Assembly: GCA_030374765.1 (NCBI GenBank)
Contig: JARGXX010000092.1
Location: 620,001-684,000 of the forward strand
Direction: 5' to 3'
Length of the DNA stretch: 64,000 bases
Origin: Agarophyton chilense
Lineage: Eukaryota; Rhodophyta; Florideophyceae; Gracilariales; Gracilariaceae
This document shows positions 1-9,479 of this stretch, piece after piece. The notes beneath the pieces were generated by a model. It did no database searches, was not told the DNA's origin, and worked only from the letters and a program-made list of their open reading frames with translations. Positions within the stretch are counted from its first letter, which is position 1. Each line of letters opens with the position of its first letter. The position numbers and the translations under genes were made by a program.

Positions 1-2660
1 GGACCTACACTGGGGCAGGCTGGTAAGGAAGGGGAGGGAAAACGTTGGCTGTGCGATTGCTCGGTGCGAAAGAAAATTTAAGGTATAGTCAAGAAGAGAC
101 CACCAGTTTAATGTAAGCCACACTAGGTAAGAAACCTACGAAGGCCCATCCAGGAAGCAGTTCGCCCCACGAATGGTGAAAGGTCCTTCAGAAGGCCCGG
201 AAACAATGCCAGGGAGGTTCGGAGTCTGGGACTATTAGCCCGCACTATACCCCTTTGAAGCAAAACGCTGAGGAGACGAAGGCAACGGCACCAGACCTGA
301 AGAGGTACCCGAAGGAAACCGAGAAGCAGGGTAAGACGAAGAGCCAGACATGGGCATCGGAAAGTTACTCACAGGGGAATTTCCGGTGGAAGCCAACAAA
401 GGCCCAACAGTGGTGCCCATGAGATGATCGCTCGAAGTGTCCGTTCGCTCCACAATGGTGCTGAGATCGGCGACTTGATGCGTGATTGCATGATACATCC
501 CGGCCTGAAACCGATTACGGAAGACAACTGCATGGTTGATAGCGGCTATATAGTCCGCGTGACGAGGCATAACCTGCTCCAAGAGCGCGAGAGCTTCTTG
601 AAGGGAGCGCGGACCGAGACGGTTGAGACGAGAGATCCAATCGCGCTGGGTCCTCACAGGCACATCATTAATGGCAGGAGCTGCAACAGTCTCAAAACCA
701 CCAGATATGGTAGAAATCACCATGCGTGATTACGCAGGCCCAGCAGAAGGAGCAGGAACCGAACGGGAAATACGGGGAACGTAGATAGAACAACTTACAG
801 AGAAACCAACGGGTGTGGGGGTCGAGGGCACAGGTGTAATACCTTCCGAAGTCTCCATCTCATCGACAAAGGGCTGAGGGGACTCATCAATAGGCTCCTC
901 GCCCAGAAATACTTGGTTCGCCTCAATGGAGATGACTAGCTTCTCGATGTCGCTAACCTCCCAACATTGGTCATCCATCCACTGATGCAACAGCAACACC
1001 TCCAGGCAAGTCCCTAGCTGGACAACGGTGTATACCGTATCGAAGAGAATCTCCTCCACACCAATCTGGCGGATGAGATCCACTCTAGCGCGAGAAAGCC
1101 GGAAGATACGACCAAAAGGTGAGAAACCATACTTGGTAATCTGAGGTTCGGGGCAACGGCTGTCCCAGATATTACAGTCACTTGAAGCTTTAAAAGCTAG
1201 TAGAGCAACGAGAACGGCCCATTATTCGAGAGATACAGACCAGATGGTATGATCGTACCTCTCGTGTCGGCCGCCGTGGCGGCCGAAGTATGCCAGCATG
1301 GGAGGAGTCAGAAGCACAACCATTGAAGTGCCTCGTAGCCCGCCCACAATTCGGATCGGGTATCATACTGTTTGCGGCGATTCTCATTCGTCTGAGAGAA
1401 GAACTCAGTGCAATGGAAACCATACATGGTATGGAGGAGGCTATTCCGACAGCGGATCCGGGTCTCGGTGGCAGCGTTTTCGCCCCAACGGTCACGATCC
1501 AACCAGTGAATGATGTTGAACAGTGTGTTGAGCATCACAATTTCCGGGTCAAGCTTCAACTACTTCGTCGACGGATCGATACGGTGCAATAATCCCATAA
1601 TGTTACGAAAGTAGAAGAACTCGTCCTCACATCGCAGATATGATAAATCGTTCGGAGTGGTGTTAGGAATGAAAAACCGAAACGGTGAGTGCTGCTGACG
1701 CTTCTGAAAGAAGGCCTATTTCCCTCGATGGGAACGATTCTCCCTTGACCGCATCGGTGGAGCTAATGGCCCGGCGCTAAGACGGTGGATGTCCCAACGA
1801 TTCCATGAGGCCTATCCAGGAAGATTAAGATGCCTCTATTGCGAACTCAACCCCGCGGTGGTAGTCAGAACAGGCCAAGAGGTGGCCTTCAACTGCAGCG
1901 CATTGAGCTTCTTTGGAAGAAGACCATGAGGGTTAAGGGTTGCAGGCGGGGCGGTGAACAAGTAAGGATCGTATTAACCGGCCCCAGGAGGGAAACAAAA
2001 TGCCGCACCAATGATGGGGGATGACGATGAAACCTGAGCGGTAACAGACTGGCCACGACCACGACCCCGAGAGCGGGAGCGGGTCAGAGGCTTCGAGATA
2101 TCACGGCTGCGGTTCAAACCACGAGTAACTTTACCAGACATGTTAGCCAACAGTGATAGACAGGCAGACCGACGCGGTTTTGACCCACACCCAAACTCTT
2201 GTATCCATCCACGGTAGACTTTCGCGCCCGATTCAAACCGTGACGGTCGTGCAATGTGTCCTCGGAGGTGCTCGAAGTATTCGCTGATTTAGCTGGAGAG
2301 AACCGTAGAGGCTCCAAAGATACAGATACCGCACTGGTAATCGGGTTCGACGCACGGTTAGAGCCGTCACCGTGTTTAGGTGCTCCTTCGGGAAAAATGC
2401 AACTTCTACCACGAGGTTTCATGAAGTCGGCGCGCTTAGCGACGAGATCGATCCTACCAATACGGTACGAGAAGAGAAAGAAAAAATAACGGAAAGAAGA
2501 CGATTGGAAAGAAGACGAACTGAAACGGTGACACCCAAAAGATCCGGATCGAAGAAGAAGAAGCACAGTAGACGCCGAAGAGGTATGACGTTCGCACAGC
2601 CGTAATATGCAACAGAAGACGCAGTAAAACCAATTTATACAAAAACCATCAACCAATATG
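1..2660 (-). mobile_element. Decayed relic of an unclassified mobile element (family also at 16.45-20.46 kb)
   Basis: Minus-strand open stretches at 1308-1559, 730-1083 and 235-723 lie in one direction, downstream of an RGRGRG-type basic leader that begins near 2140. The segment at 1308-1559 shares RWGE-AATE and, about 20 residues later, FFSQT with a plus-strand segment at 17574-17810, so both belong to one repeat family. I could not recognise a reverse transcriptase, integrase or transposase, so the class is unknown; a gag-like protein of a retroelement is one guess from the basic Arg/Gly leader. It looks broken many times and runs off the left edge of the window. No terminal repeats were found. 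Confidence 0.45.
1267..1286. repeat. Perfect GC-rich inverted repeat
   Basis: TCGGCCGCC, then GT, then GGCGGCCGA: 9-bp arms with a 2-base centre, inside the relic element. Function unknown. Confidence 0.6.
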
Positions 2661-4389
2661 GGCAACTCTTACGAGAAGCTTAGCTGCTAAGCTTTTAAGA
2701 ACGACCCAGCTGGATGAATCTCAATCATAACGACGGTGGGCTAAACCATTCGGCTTACCGCGCGGCATTACCAAACTGTATGGTGCATCTCGCATTAGCG
2801 GTTGCCAAACTGTAGTTCCCCGCACTGTAGAACGCACTAAGATACGACTAGGTGGCGTGGCTCTTGCTAAAAAAGAGATCTGTAGTATGGTGAGCTACAT
2901 CGAAAAAATAATTATGCCACGGGGTGGACCTGGATAGTTGCTTGCAATCGCCGTATACTATAGTGGTTTAGTTAGCAATTAGACTAGAATTTTGCTAATT
3001 TAGTATTATTTAAATAAGAGTAATTAGATATGGAGGTGCACCTCAAGTGCATCTCTTCATGGCTACGTGGCAAGGAGTGTCATTGTAAATCCAGTGGCTG
3101 ATATGACATATATCTTGACAAAGCATAGATACCCCTGTAACTATTGTAAATAATAGCACCTACTAGGCTACGTTTACCTCTTATAGTTTCTACACTCGAA
3201 AATGAAGGTCAGCAGAAGAGAGTGTTCATAAGGTTTCTTAGAACCCCGTGCGCTTTTCATCAACTTCAAAAAACGTGGTCGTAGTAAACCCGCCGTTATC
3301 ATTTTATTCTTCAGTGGCTGGTGCTACCACACATTACAGGTATATTTAATTTTTGCCTCCTAGGTAGAACACATCCAGCCTTTTTTCAAACTGAAAGGTG
3401 TTACAACCCTTTCTACCGTTCTGATTTATACCAAAGTTGCTCCAATCATTAAAATTCTCTGCAACAGCAGCTTCCATGTTCGCAACAATTGTTTTCATTC
3501 TTACGTCGATGCCAAAAGGGCTTGTCACATCACTTGTGTTGTAATTCGGTACAAAAGTTCTATTTTTGTGGTTTTCTCTATAGATTGATTTTAAGACTTG
3601 AATTTACTCATTTGAGCATTTTTCTGTGATAGATTTTCTACAGTACTAAAAGATGAATTTAAAAGGTGTGTTGTAGAGGGTGGTGAAGCTTTGTTAGCGG
3701 GCTGAGTCATCGCGTTGGTGTAGCGTGTATACTTTTTGGAAGTAATTTCATTTCAAGTTGAATGCCGGATATGGTCTATTGTGATGAAAGGGGGGGGTTG
3801 CGCTTTGCCTTGATTGCAATGGTCTTGGAGGAACAGTGGTTTTGGTGCGCTATTTGGCGCCAATACTTGGCGTATTGGTATGAATTGGCGTTTCTGAAAA
3901 GTGCCAAAAATCTGGCGGCCTGGCGTACTGTTGATTTTCTCATGCACCCATTGGCTGCGCAAGTGTACATGTGCCAACACTGACACGCAGCAACGTTCCC
4001 ATTCTGTTATCTAATAAACCACCAAATTGGAATTACATCTTCCTATTGCTATTCACGTGAGCAAAAAATCATTAAAGGATTAATCTTCAACCTTTTCCAG
4101 TTTCTAAAACTGTAATCTATGCAAAGGAAATTGGTTATTTTGAACACATGTTTTTCCTCTGTCAACCACGATACAAAAGGCCTTTAATTAAATTGTGGCG
4201 GAAACAAGAAAAATCTGCTTCGAATAGCTTTGAGTAATCTGTAACTTAACAAACCTATTTCTAGAAGTTGTGGAAGATGAAATAGTTTATCCACTGAAAG
4301 AAATTTTTTGGGTATCCGCATGTGATATACGAGAATATTTTCGCCTCTTTCTTTAAAGTTGTCGCATTACACAATTCTCTGTAGCGTAG
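2661..4389. other. Intergenic stretch without a supported gene
   Basis: AT-rich sequence; open frames are short (60-77 codons) and overlap on both strands with no recognisable protein. A run at 3830-3930 repeats TTGGCG/TGGCG several times around a palindrome TTGGCGCCAA at 3854-3863. Nothing else was seen. Confidence 0.6.
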
Positions 4390-4649
4390 TTGGATCCCAA
4401 CAACAAAGCAAGGCCAGAGCGCGGGCAGCTCTCCGCAAAATGCCAGACAGTTCTAGGACTCTTTTAGCTGACAGAACTCTCCCAAACAATAGATAGTGAA
4501 TTATGCTATCGTCACTAGTCACGTAAATGCACTGAAACAGTACGTGTGATCAAATGGTTCTCAGAGATTATCAGCCATTTTCATCCATACATTGCATTAT
4601 ATGGATACAGCCAACACTGCCCCGCTCAATTTGAAGCTCGACCACCCAC

Positions 4650-4815
4650 GCCCATGAGGCTATGTTCCAATTGAACGGTGGCGTGACGTTGCTACTCGTC
4701 TCCGTTGTCATCAGTACCGCCGTTGAGGGTTAATTCGAATAGCTCGGGTACAAGTTTCAGTCTCTGCGACGTATTTCTGATATGAAATAAAAGGCGACAG
4801 AGTGCTGCAATCATG
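4650..4815 (+). promoter_or_regulatory. Conserved promoter of secreted-protein gene copy A
   Basis: A block with TTCCAATTGAACGGTGGCGT, then GAGGGTTAATTCGAA and GCTCGGGTACA, is nearly identical before all three paralogues (about 8465 and 12945 for the others). It ends in a TATA-like AATAAAAGG at 4786-4794. An ATG lies exactly 27 bases downstream of the start of that box in each copy (here 4813), so transcription probably starts close to it. The protein start is 136 bases beyond the box. Confidence 0.55.
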
Positions 4816-4921
4816 CCGTCGATGTTCCCTTCTCAAGAGTGTTTCTCACAGCTTTTCTGCCTTTTTCTATAAGCCTTCAAGCAGTACGCGTGAAGAGCAC
4901 CTTACTTATATTTAGCTTTCA

Positions 4922-5665
4922 ATGTGGTTCTCATTTTTATATGTCTTGCTGTCCTCGTGCTTTGGAGATGACTTGATGCCCGTTATTCATCAACAAGAAG
5001 CGAAAGCGTGTGAGGCATTCAAATTATTTTGCGATGGTTCCCCCACACCCTGCAATCACACTATCATCACGTCAGAAGCAGATTTGAGGAAACTGGAAGA
5101 CACGATCGTCCAGCAAGGGAAAAGCCGAGATTGGCGGAACACCTATTTCGAGACGGTGTGGGAGGGGTCGGCGATGATCATGGAAAAAGTGGAGTCGGGT
5201 GTATACAGTTTTGACGCGTACAACCCGCATGCCTCCCTCCCAGGCGTACGAGAGGTTTTCGTTGATGCACAAATGGAAGCAAAGTACCCATATAATCTGG
5301 ACGCCATCCCTGTGGGTGCCAACCAGCTCGTGAGGGCTATAAAAAAAATGAGGGACGCGAGAAGTGTCGCTCCTGGGCAAGCTGTGTATCGCTTGCACAT
5401 GCAACCACCACCTGTGGTGATCAGGTCCATGCCACAGTACTTGGACGGTTCGCTCTCCGAGGAAAACCTCACCGATTCAAGCCAGCCCCCCTCTGTCCCA
5501 GTGGCGTTCGAGAAGCACCGCCGTCAACGCCGCCAGATAGTTTCTCGCATGGTCAAGAAGTCGGCGAACAAACTCAGGCGCGTGTTTAAGCCCACCGGAA
5601 CACGCCCTGCGCGCCAGCGCCGGTGGTACTCCCGACTTCTGCCCCGCGTCGAAACTATCGAGTAG
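4922..5665 (+). CDS. Secreted cationic-tail protein, tandem copy A (unknown family)
   Basis: 247 residues; not a family I recognise. Residues 1-15 (MWFSFLYVLLSSCFG) look like a signal peptide, so the product is probably secreted or a vacuole/wall protein. The middle is mixed acidic and Pro-rich, with HASLPGVREV and IPVGANQLV corresponding to paired ATPPG(V/A) motifs in copies B and C. The last about 45 residues are strongly basic and best conserved: KKSANKLRRVFKP followed by TRPARQRRWYSRLLPRVE. It is the most diverged copy: it lacks the CTSSSE segment and shows changed versions of the paired Pro motifs. A short inverted repeat spans the stop codon. The start was chosen because it gives the hydrophobic leader aligned with the paralogues. 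A host gene is favoured over a transposon gene because no transposase or terminal repeat accompanies it. A released C-terminal basic peptide is only a guess. Confidence 0.75.
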   Translation: MWFSFLYVLLSSCFGDDLMPVIHQQEAKACEAFKLFCDGSPTPCNHTIITSEADLRKLEDTIVQQGKSRDWRNTYFETVWEGSAMIMEKVESGVYSFDAYNPHASLPGVREVFVDAQMEAKYPYNLDAIPVGANQLVRAIKKMRDARSVAPGQAVYRLHMQPPPVVIRSMPQYLDGSLSEENLTDSSQPPSVPVAFEKHRRQRRQIVSRMVKKSANKLRRVFKPTGTRPARQRRWYSRLLPRVETIE

Positions 5666-5672
5666 ATAGTTT
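5652..5672 (+). repeat. Stop-codon inverted repeat, copy A
   Basis: AACTATCGAGTAGATAGTT: 7-bp arms around a GAGTA centre holding the TAG stop (5663-5665). Present at the same place in copies B and C. Confidence 0.7.
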
Positions 5673-5699
5673 TCGATATGGATGGTAGCTGAGAAATAA

Positions 5700-8189
5700 A
5701 ACGGTAAAAAAAAACAGATACCTTCGTGCACAGCACTGTACATGCGCTGGCGACGACAACACATGAACGCGAGCTATTCTTACCCTCCGTAGCATTATAT
5801 ATGAGCTGACTGAGTCGGTGCCCACGTCGAGCGTGGGGTGTGGGGTATGCGCGCGATGCGACAGTGGCTGTGCTGCCAACATGCGTCGACTAAGGCATAT
5901 CTTCCACGTGCCAGAGGTGGTTGTTCATGACCCCGCGCCTCCGAAGCGCGGTGGGCATGGTAGAGAGCGCACGGAACTCATGAGGTGAGTACAAAGCAGT
6001 TTAGACGGCCGCGGATAGAACGTGGAGGTTCGACGAGTGGATGGTGGGTGCTCTGGAGAGTTTGATGGAGGCTGAGGCGAGGCGAATCGACTTAAGAGTG
6101 TGCGGTGTCGCTGCTTGCGGCGATCGACTGGCAAGGAACATTAGAACGAGCTGATTGCAACTCGAGGTGAATCAGGTGGTTCTCTCGAAAGAAGAGCCAT
6201 GACACGGTACGCGGAATGATGCGTCTGATCAACAGACTCATTGCTCTCGAAGCATGGATCGGCACGATTTGGTCCTTGTTCGACAGGCATTTGGCGGCGG
6301 AGCCACTGCAGGAAACACGGAGAGCGCAAGCAAAGCCGAGGGCAACAGTGCATGCAAGCGCCAAATGTGGTTACGCGTCGGAACGGCTGTTGCAAGCATG
6401 TGGTGCCACGGCGCATATGTTGCGCCACGGCGAGTACGCTTTAAGCCAAGCCGGTGAGGCTTTCACTGTCGCTGAACTGAAGAACTGCCGAGTTAGGGAC
6501 ACGCCGAACGGAGACACGCAATGTGGACTGTCCGATCGCGCAGCAAACCTTGTTCAAGCTCTCCGTGGAACGGTGGCTCGCATATGTTGAGCCAGTGGTT
6601 TGTCGAAATGAAGGGGCAGTGCCTGATTTTCTTGGAGTTGCGCACCGTTCACTACAGCTGCAGTGCTGCCACATGGCTCTCCCAAACCGTGGATGTAACT
6701 CTTTCTGCTTGAAGTGTGTGTCTTCAACATTCTACAAGCCACAATAGTGGAGAACAATATATCCTGAATTTGCACAAACACAAGTTCATTTGCAGCCACA
6801 GCCATGATTCATTCTCTGTCGCTGCTTTTACCTCTTTCTGGTCGGCATTGAACATAACAAAGCACTCACTGCGCCCCTTGACTCACTGATAAACTGCTTC
6901 TCTCACCTGCCAGCTGTCACCACAACCTGCAACGAACTCACCGGACAAGTGGACCATGCCAGCAGGACTCTTTTCGTGAGTAAAGCTTGAACCGACAGAG
7001 TGCGCGTTTGGGCTACTTGGCGGACTTCCCGGCCATTCTTCAAAGTTTCCCCCGCTTTTGATCCTTTCTTTCGCTGTTTGTCATATTTTATCCAACATGA
7101 ATGACATCGCTCAGCTGACAGACTCTCCTCTCGTTGTGTCACAGAGCCATTGTGTAATAAATGAAAGATGACTCATCGAGTTTGTTTGTTCTTGCACCAC
7201 AGAGGCGAGCTGTTTGGAAACTTGAAATGGGCGTGGAGACTTCGAATGTTCCACGGAAAGCACTTCTCTACGGCAACAATGGCCAGTTCGATTACCTTGT
7301 GTATTTATTCGGACACTATTGCCGTAACAGGAAATACGAAACAGAAGCACATGGCGCGTTGGGAGTATTTAAAGCTCAAGCATGGCGCTTTAAATACATA
7401 CTACTCGATTTCAGTCCACTCCATCTCTCTATTATCGTACAAACGAAGTCACAATCACGCCATTGGTCGACTGTAGAAATGGTGCGTCAGACGGGAGAGG
7501 TTCTATTGCGAGGTTGCACTGCATGGCAGGTACGTTGGTGCTATGCATCATGTGTAGCGCAGCTGACTTAGCCCTGAACCGCTTGGTACTGTTCGTTGCG
7601 AAAAATGTTGGACCACGACCGACTCCTGGGTGCGAACGGTGCAATTCCCCGACAGGCGCAGCCTCGTTTTCAAGTTGACCATCCGTGCTGCTTTGAGATG
7701 TGCATGATGGTGTTTTCGTTGCCTAGCTGAATAAATTACCACAAGCTCTCTGGAACACCATACACTTGGAAACTGTTAACCTTCCAAATCTTTTCTGCCG
7801 ATGCTGCCTGGATCCTCATGTACAGGTGGAAAATCTCTAGTCGATAGTTATCATGCACCAGCTAGCCCGTTGTTCCAAATTTAATGATATATTGTAATGG
7901 TTTAGCCTCGCACGGCACGGAATATAAAAACTAAGTGGGCCGTTAGCGTACGCTTTATCACGGTCTTGTACGATCAATTTCAATTCAAACATTAAAAAAA
8001 CTCCTCGTGTGCGCTGTACAAGAGCCTCAAGAGTCTCATCTGCGTTTGAAAAAGCTAAACAAGAAGCGTGTGCAGTTTTATTAGAACACACAAAACATTT
8101 CACTTTTTCTGCGGTTTTGAAGTGGAGCACCGCACAACGAGTGCTGCACTCTTCATTGCTATCGTTTTTTTCTGTTCTCTGTGACTATC
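5700..8189. other. Downstream flank of unit 1, no supported gene
   Basis: About 2.5 kb highly similar to 9480-12650 in unit 2 (for example the CTTCCACGTGCCAGAG block, and the GATCGGCACGATTTGGTCC block near 6255 and 10410). Frames open here (for example 6216-6590, 7161-7571) are not kept open in the other copy, so similarity reflects recent duplication, not an obvious protein. An untranslated region or an old pseudogene is possible. Confidence 0.55.
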
Positions 8190-8464
8190 AGTCCCTGGAT
8201 TCCAACAAAAAGCAAGGCTAGAGCGGGCGCAGCGCTCTCCAAAAGGCCAGACAGTTCTAGCACTCTGTCAACTGACAGAACTCTCTGAAACAACTGATAA
8301 TGAACCATGCTATTGTCATTTGTCACGCAAATGCACTGACACAGTACGTGGGAGTACGTGTGATCAAATGGTTCTCAGAGATTATGAGCCTTTTGCATCC
8401 ATACATTGCACTCCATAGATACAGCCAACACCTGCCTTCTCAAGTTGAAGCTTGACCACCCCCG

Positions 8465-8628
8465 TCCATGCGGCTATGTTCCAATTGAACGGTGGCGTCA
8501 CGTCGCTCCTCGTCTCCGTTGTCACCAGCACCGCCGGTGAGGGTTAATTCGAAAGCTCGGGTACAGGTTTCAGTCTCTGCGCCGTATTTGTAATTGGGAA
8601 TAAAAGGCGGCACAGCTTTGCGAACATG
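8465..8628 (+). promoter_or_regulatory. Conserved promoter of copy B
   Basis: Same block as at 4650-4815. TATA-like AATAAAAGG at 8599-8607; upstream ATG at 8626, again 27 bases from the start of the box. Confidence 0.55.
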
Positions 8629-8735
8629 CCTTCAGTATGTTCTTCTCAGGAGCGTTTCTCACAAACTAATCACTGCCACTTGCAAGAAAGCACCAAAGCA
8701 TTTGGCCTGAAACGCTCCTCAACACAACAGAAATT

Positions 8736-9452
8736 ATGCTTTTCTTTTCGCTTGTTTTGGTCGCACTATGTTACTTCATTGAAGCTTTCGAGCCTGCAAA
8801 CAAAGAAGAAAAAGATGAGACATGGGAGGCTTATCATTTGTTTTTCTCAGAGAAGTTTGGAATTGGCTCCGATGCGGACGATGAAACGTGGGATGACGAC
8901 AGGAGCTGGTATTCGTGTACATCCAGCTCCGAAAAAACGTTGCAGGGGTCGGCGATGACCATGGAAAGAATGGAGTCGGGTGTATGCAGTTTCGACGCCT
9001 GCGATCCGCATGCCACCCCTCCAGGCGTCCAAGAGGTTTGTGCTGATGCCCAACTGCCAACAAAGCTTCCATATGACCCGTACGCCACCCCTCCGGCTGC
9101 GAACGAGATCTTGAGGGAGATGAGGGACATGTCCAGGGTCGTGCCTGGCCACGCTGTGCATCGCTCGCACATGCAACCGCAACCTGTGGTGGCCAGGTAC
9201 GTGCCGCTGTACTCGTACGGTTCGACCTTGGAGGAAGACCTAAGCGACGCACACGATCCCCCCTCTGTACTGTCAGCATTCGAGGAACCCCCAAGCGAGG
9301 AGCAAGGTGGTCCACGCCGCAAGATGGTTTCCCGCCTGGTCAAGAAGTCGGTGAAGAGGCTCAGGCGCGTGTTGAACCCCACCAGAACACGCCCTGCACG
9401 CCAGCGCCGGTGGTATTCCCGACTTCTGCCCTGCGTCGAAACTATCGAATAG
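8736..9452 (+). CDS. Secreted cationic-tail protein, tandem copy B (unknown family)
   Basis: 238 residues with a clear N-terminal hydrophobic leader (MLFFSLVLVALCYFIEAFE), an acidic stretch (DADDETWDDD), then WYSCTSSSE. Two related motifs follow: DPHATPPGVQEV and DPYATPPAANEIL, an internal duplication. Next come PGHAVHRSHMQPQPVVARYV, an acidic EEDLSD linker and the Arg-rich tail with TRPARQRRWYSRLLP. All three paralogues share tail and leader; the middle varies most. Probably enters the secretory pathway; role unknown. An overlapping frame that starts at the promoter ATG 8626 runs 110 codons into this gene but shares only its first about ten codons with the other copies, so I treat it as incidental. 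Confidence 0.78.
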   Translation: MLFFSLVLVALCYFIEAFEPANKEEKDETWEAYHLFFSEKFGIGSDADDETWDDDRSWYSCTSSSEKTLQGSAMTMERMESGVCSFDACDPHATPPGVQEVCADAQLPTKLPYDPYATPPAANEILREMRDMSRVVPGHAVHRSHMQPQPVVARYVPLYSYGSTLEEDLSDAHDPPSVLSAFEEPPSEEQGGPRRKMVSRLVKKSVKRLRRVLNPTRTRPARQRRWYSRLLPCVETIE

Positions 9453-9459
9453 ATAGTTT
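9439..9459 (+). repeat. Stop-codon inverted repeat, copy B
   Basis: AACTATCGAATAGATAGTT; same arms as in copy A, with one change in the centre (GAATA) that still leaves a TAG stop. Confidence 0.7.
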
Positions 9460-9479
9460 GAGAATCGGATGGTAGTTAG

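Larger units (their letters stand above)
4390..8189 (+). repeat. Tandem segmental duplication, unit 1
   Basis: First of three head-to-tail units. Similarity to units 2 and 3 begins near 4390 (a CCAACAA..AAAGCAAGGCC block, also near 8200) and covers the promoter, the gene at 4922-5665 and about 2.5 kb of downstream DNA. The start-to-start distance of the genes is 3814 bp to unit 2. Edges are approximate because they were aligned by eye. Confidence 0.75.

Noticed and set aside
6216-6590. 124-codon plus-strand frame in the flank of unit 1, and its counterpart near 10397-10639
   Set aside because: Nucleotide similarity between copies is high but the frames are not both open and no domain is visible; more likely a duplicated non-coding stretch.
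8626-8958. 110-codon frame starting at the conserved promoter ATG of copy B
   Set aside because: The corresponding frames in copies A and C stop after 19 and 11 codons; only the first codons are shared.
8776-9382. Long minus-strand frames antisense to copies A, B and C of the secreted family
   Set aside because: They are mirror frames of the real genes and show no domain or independent conservation.
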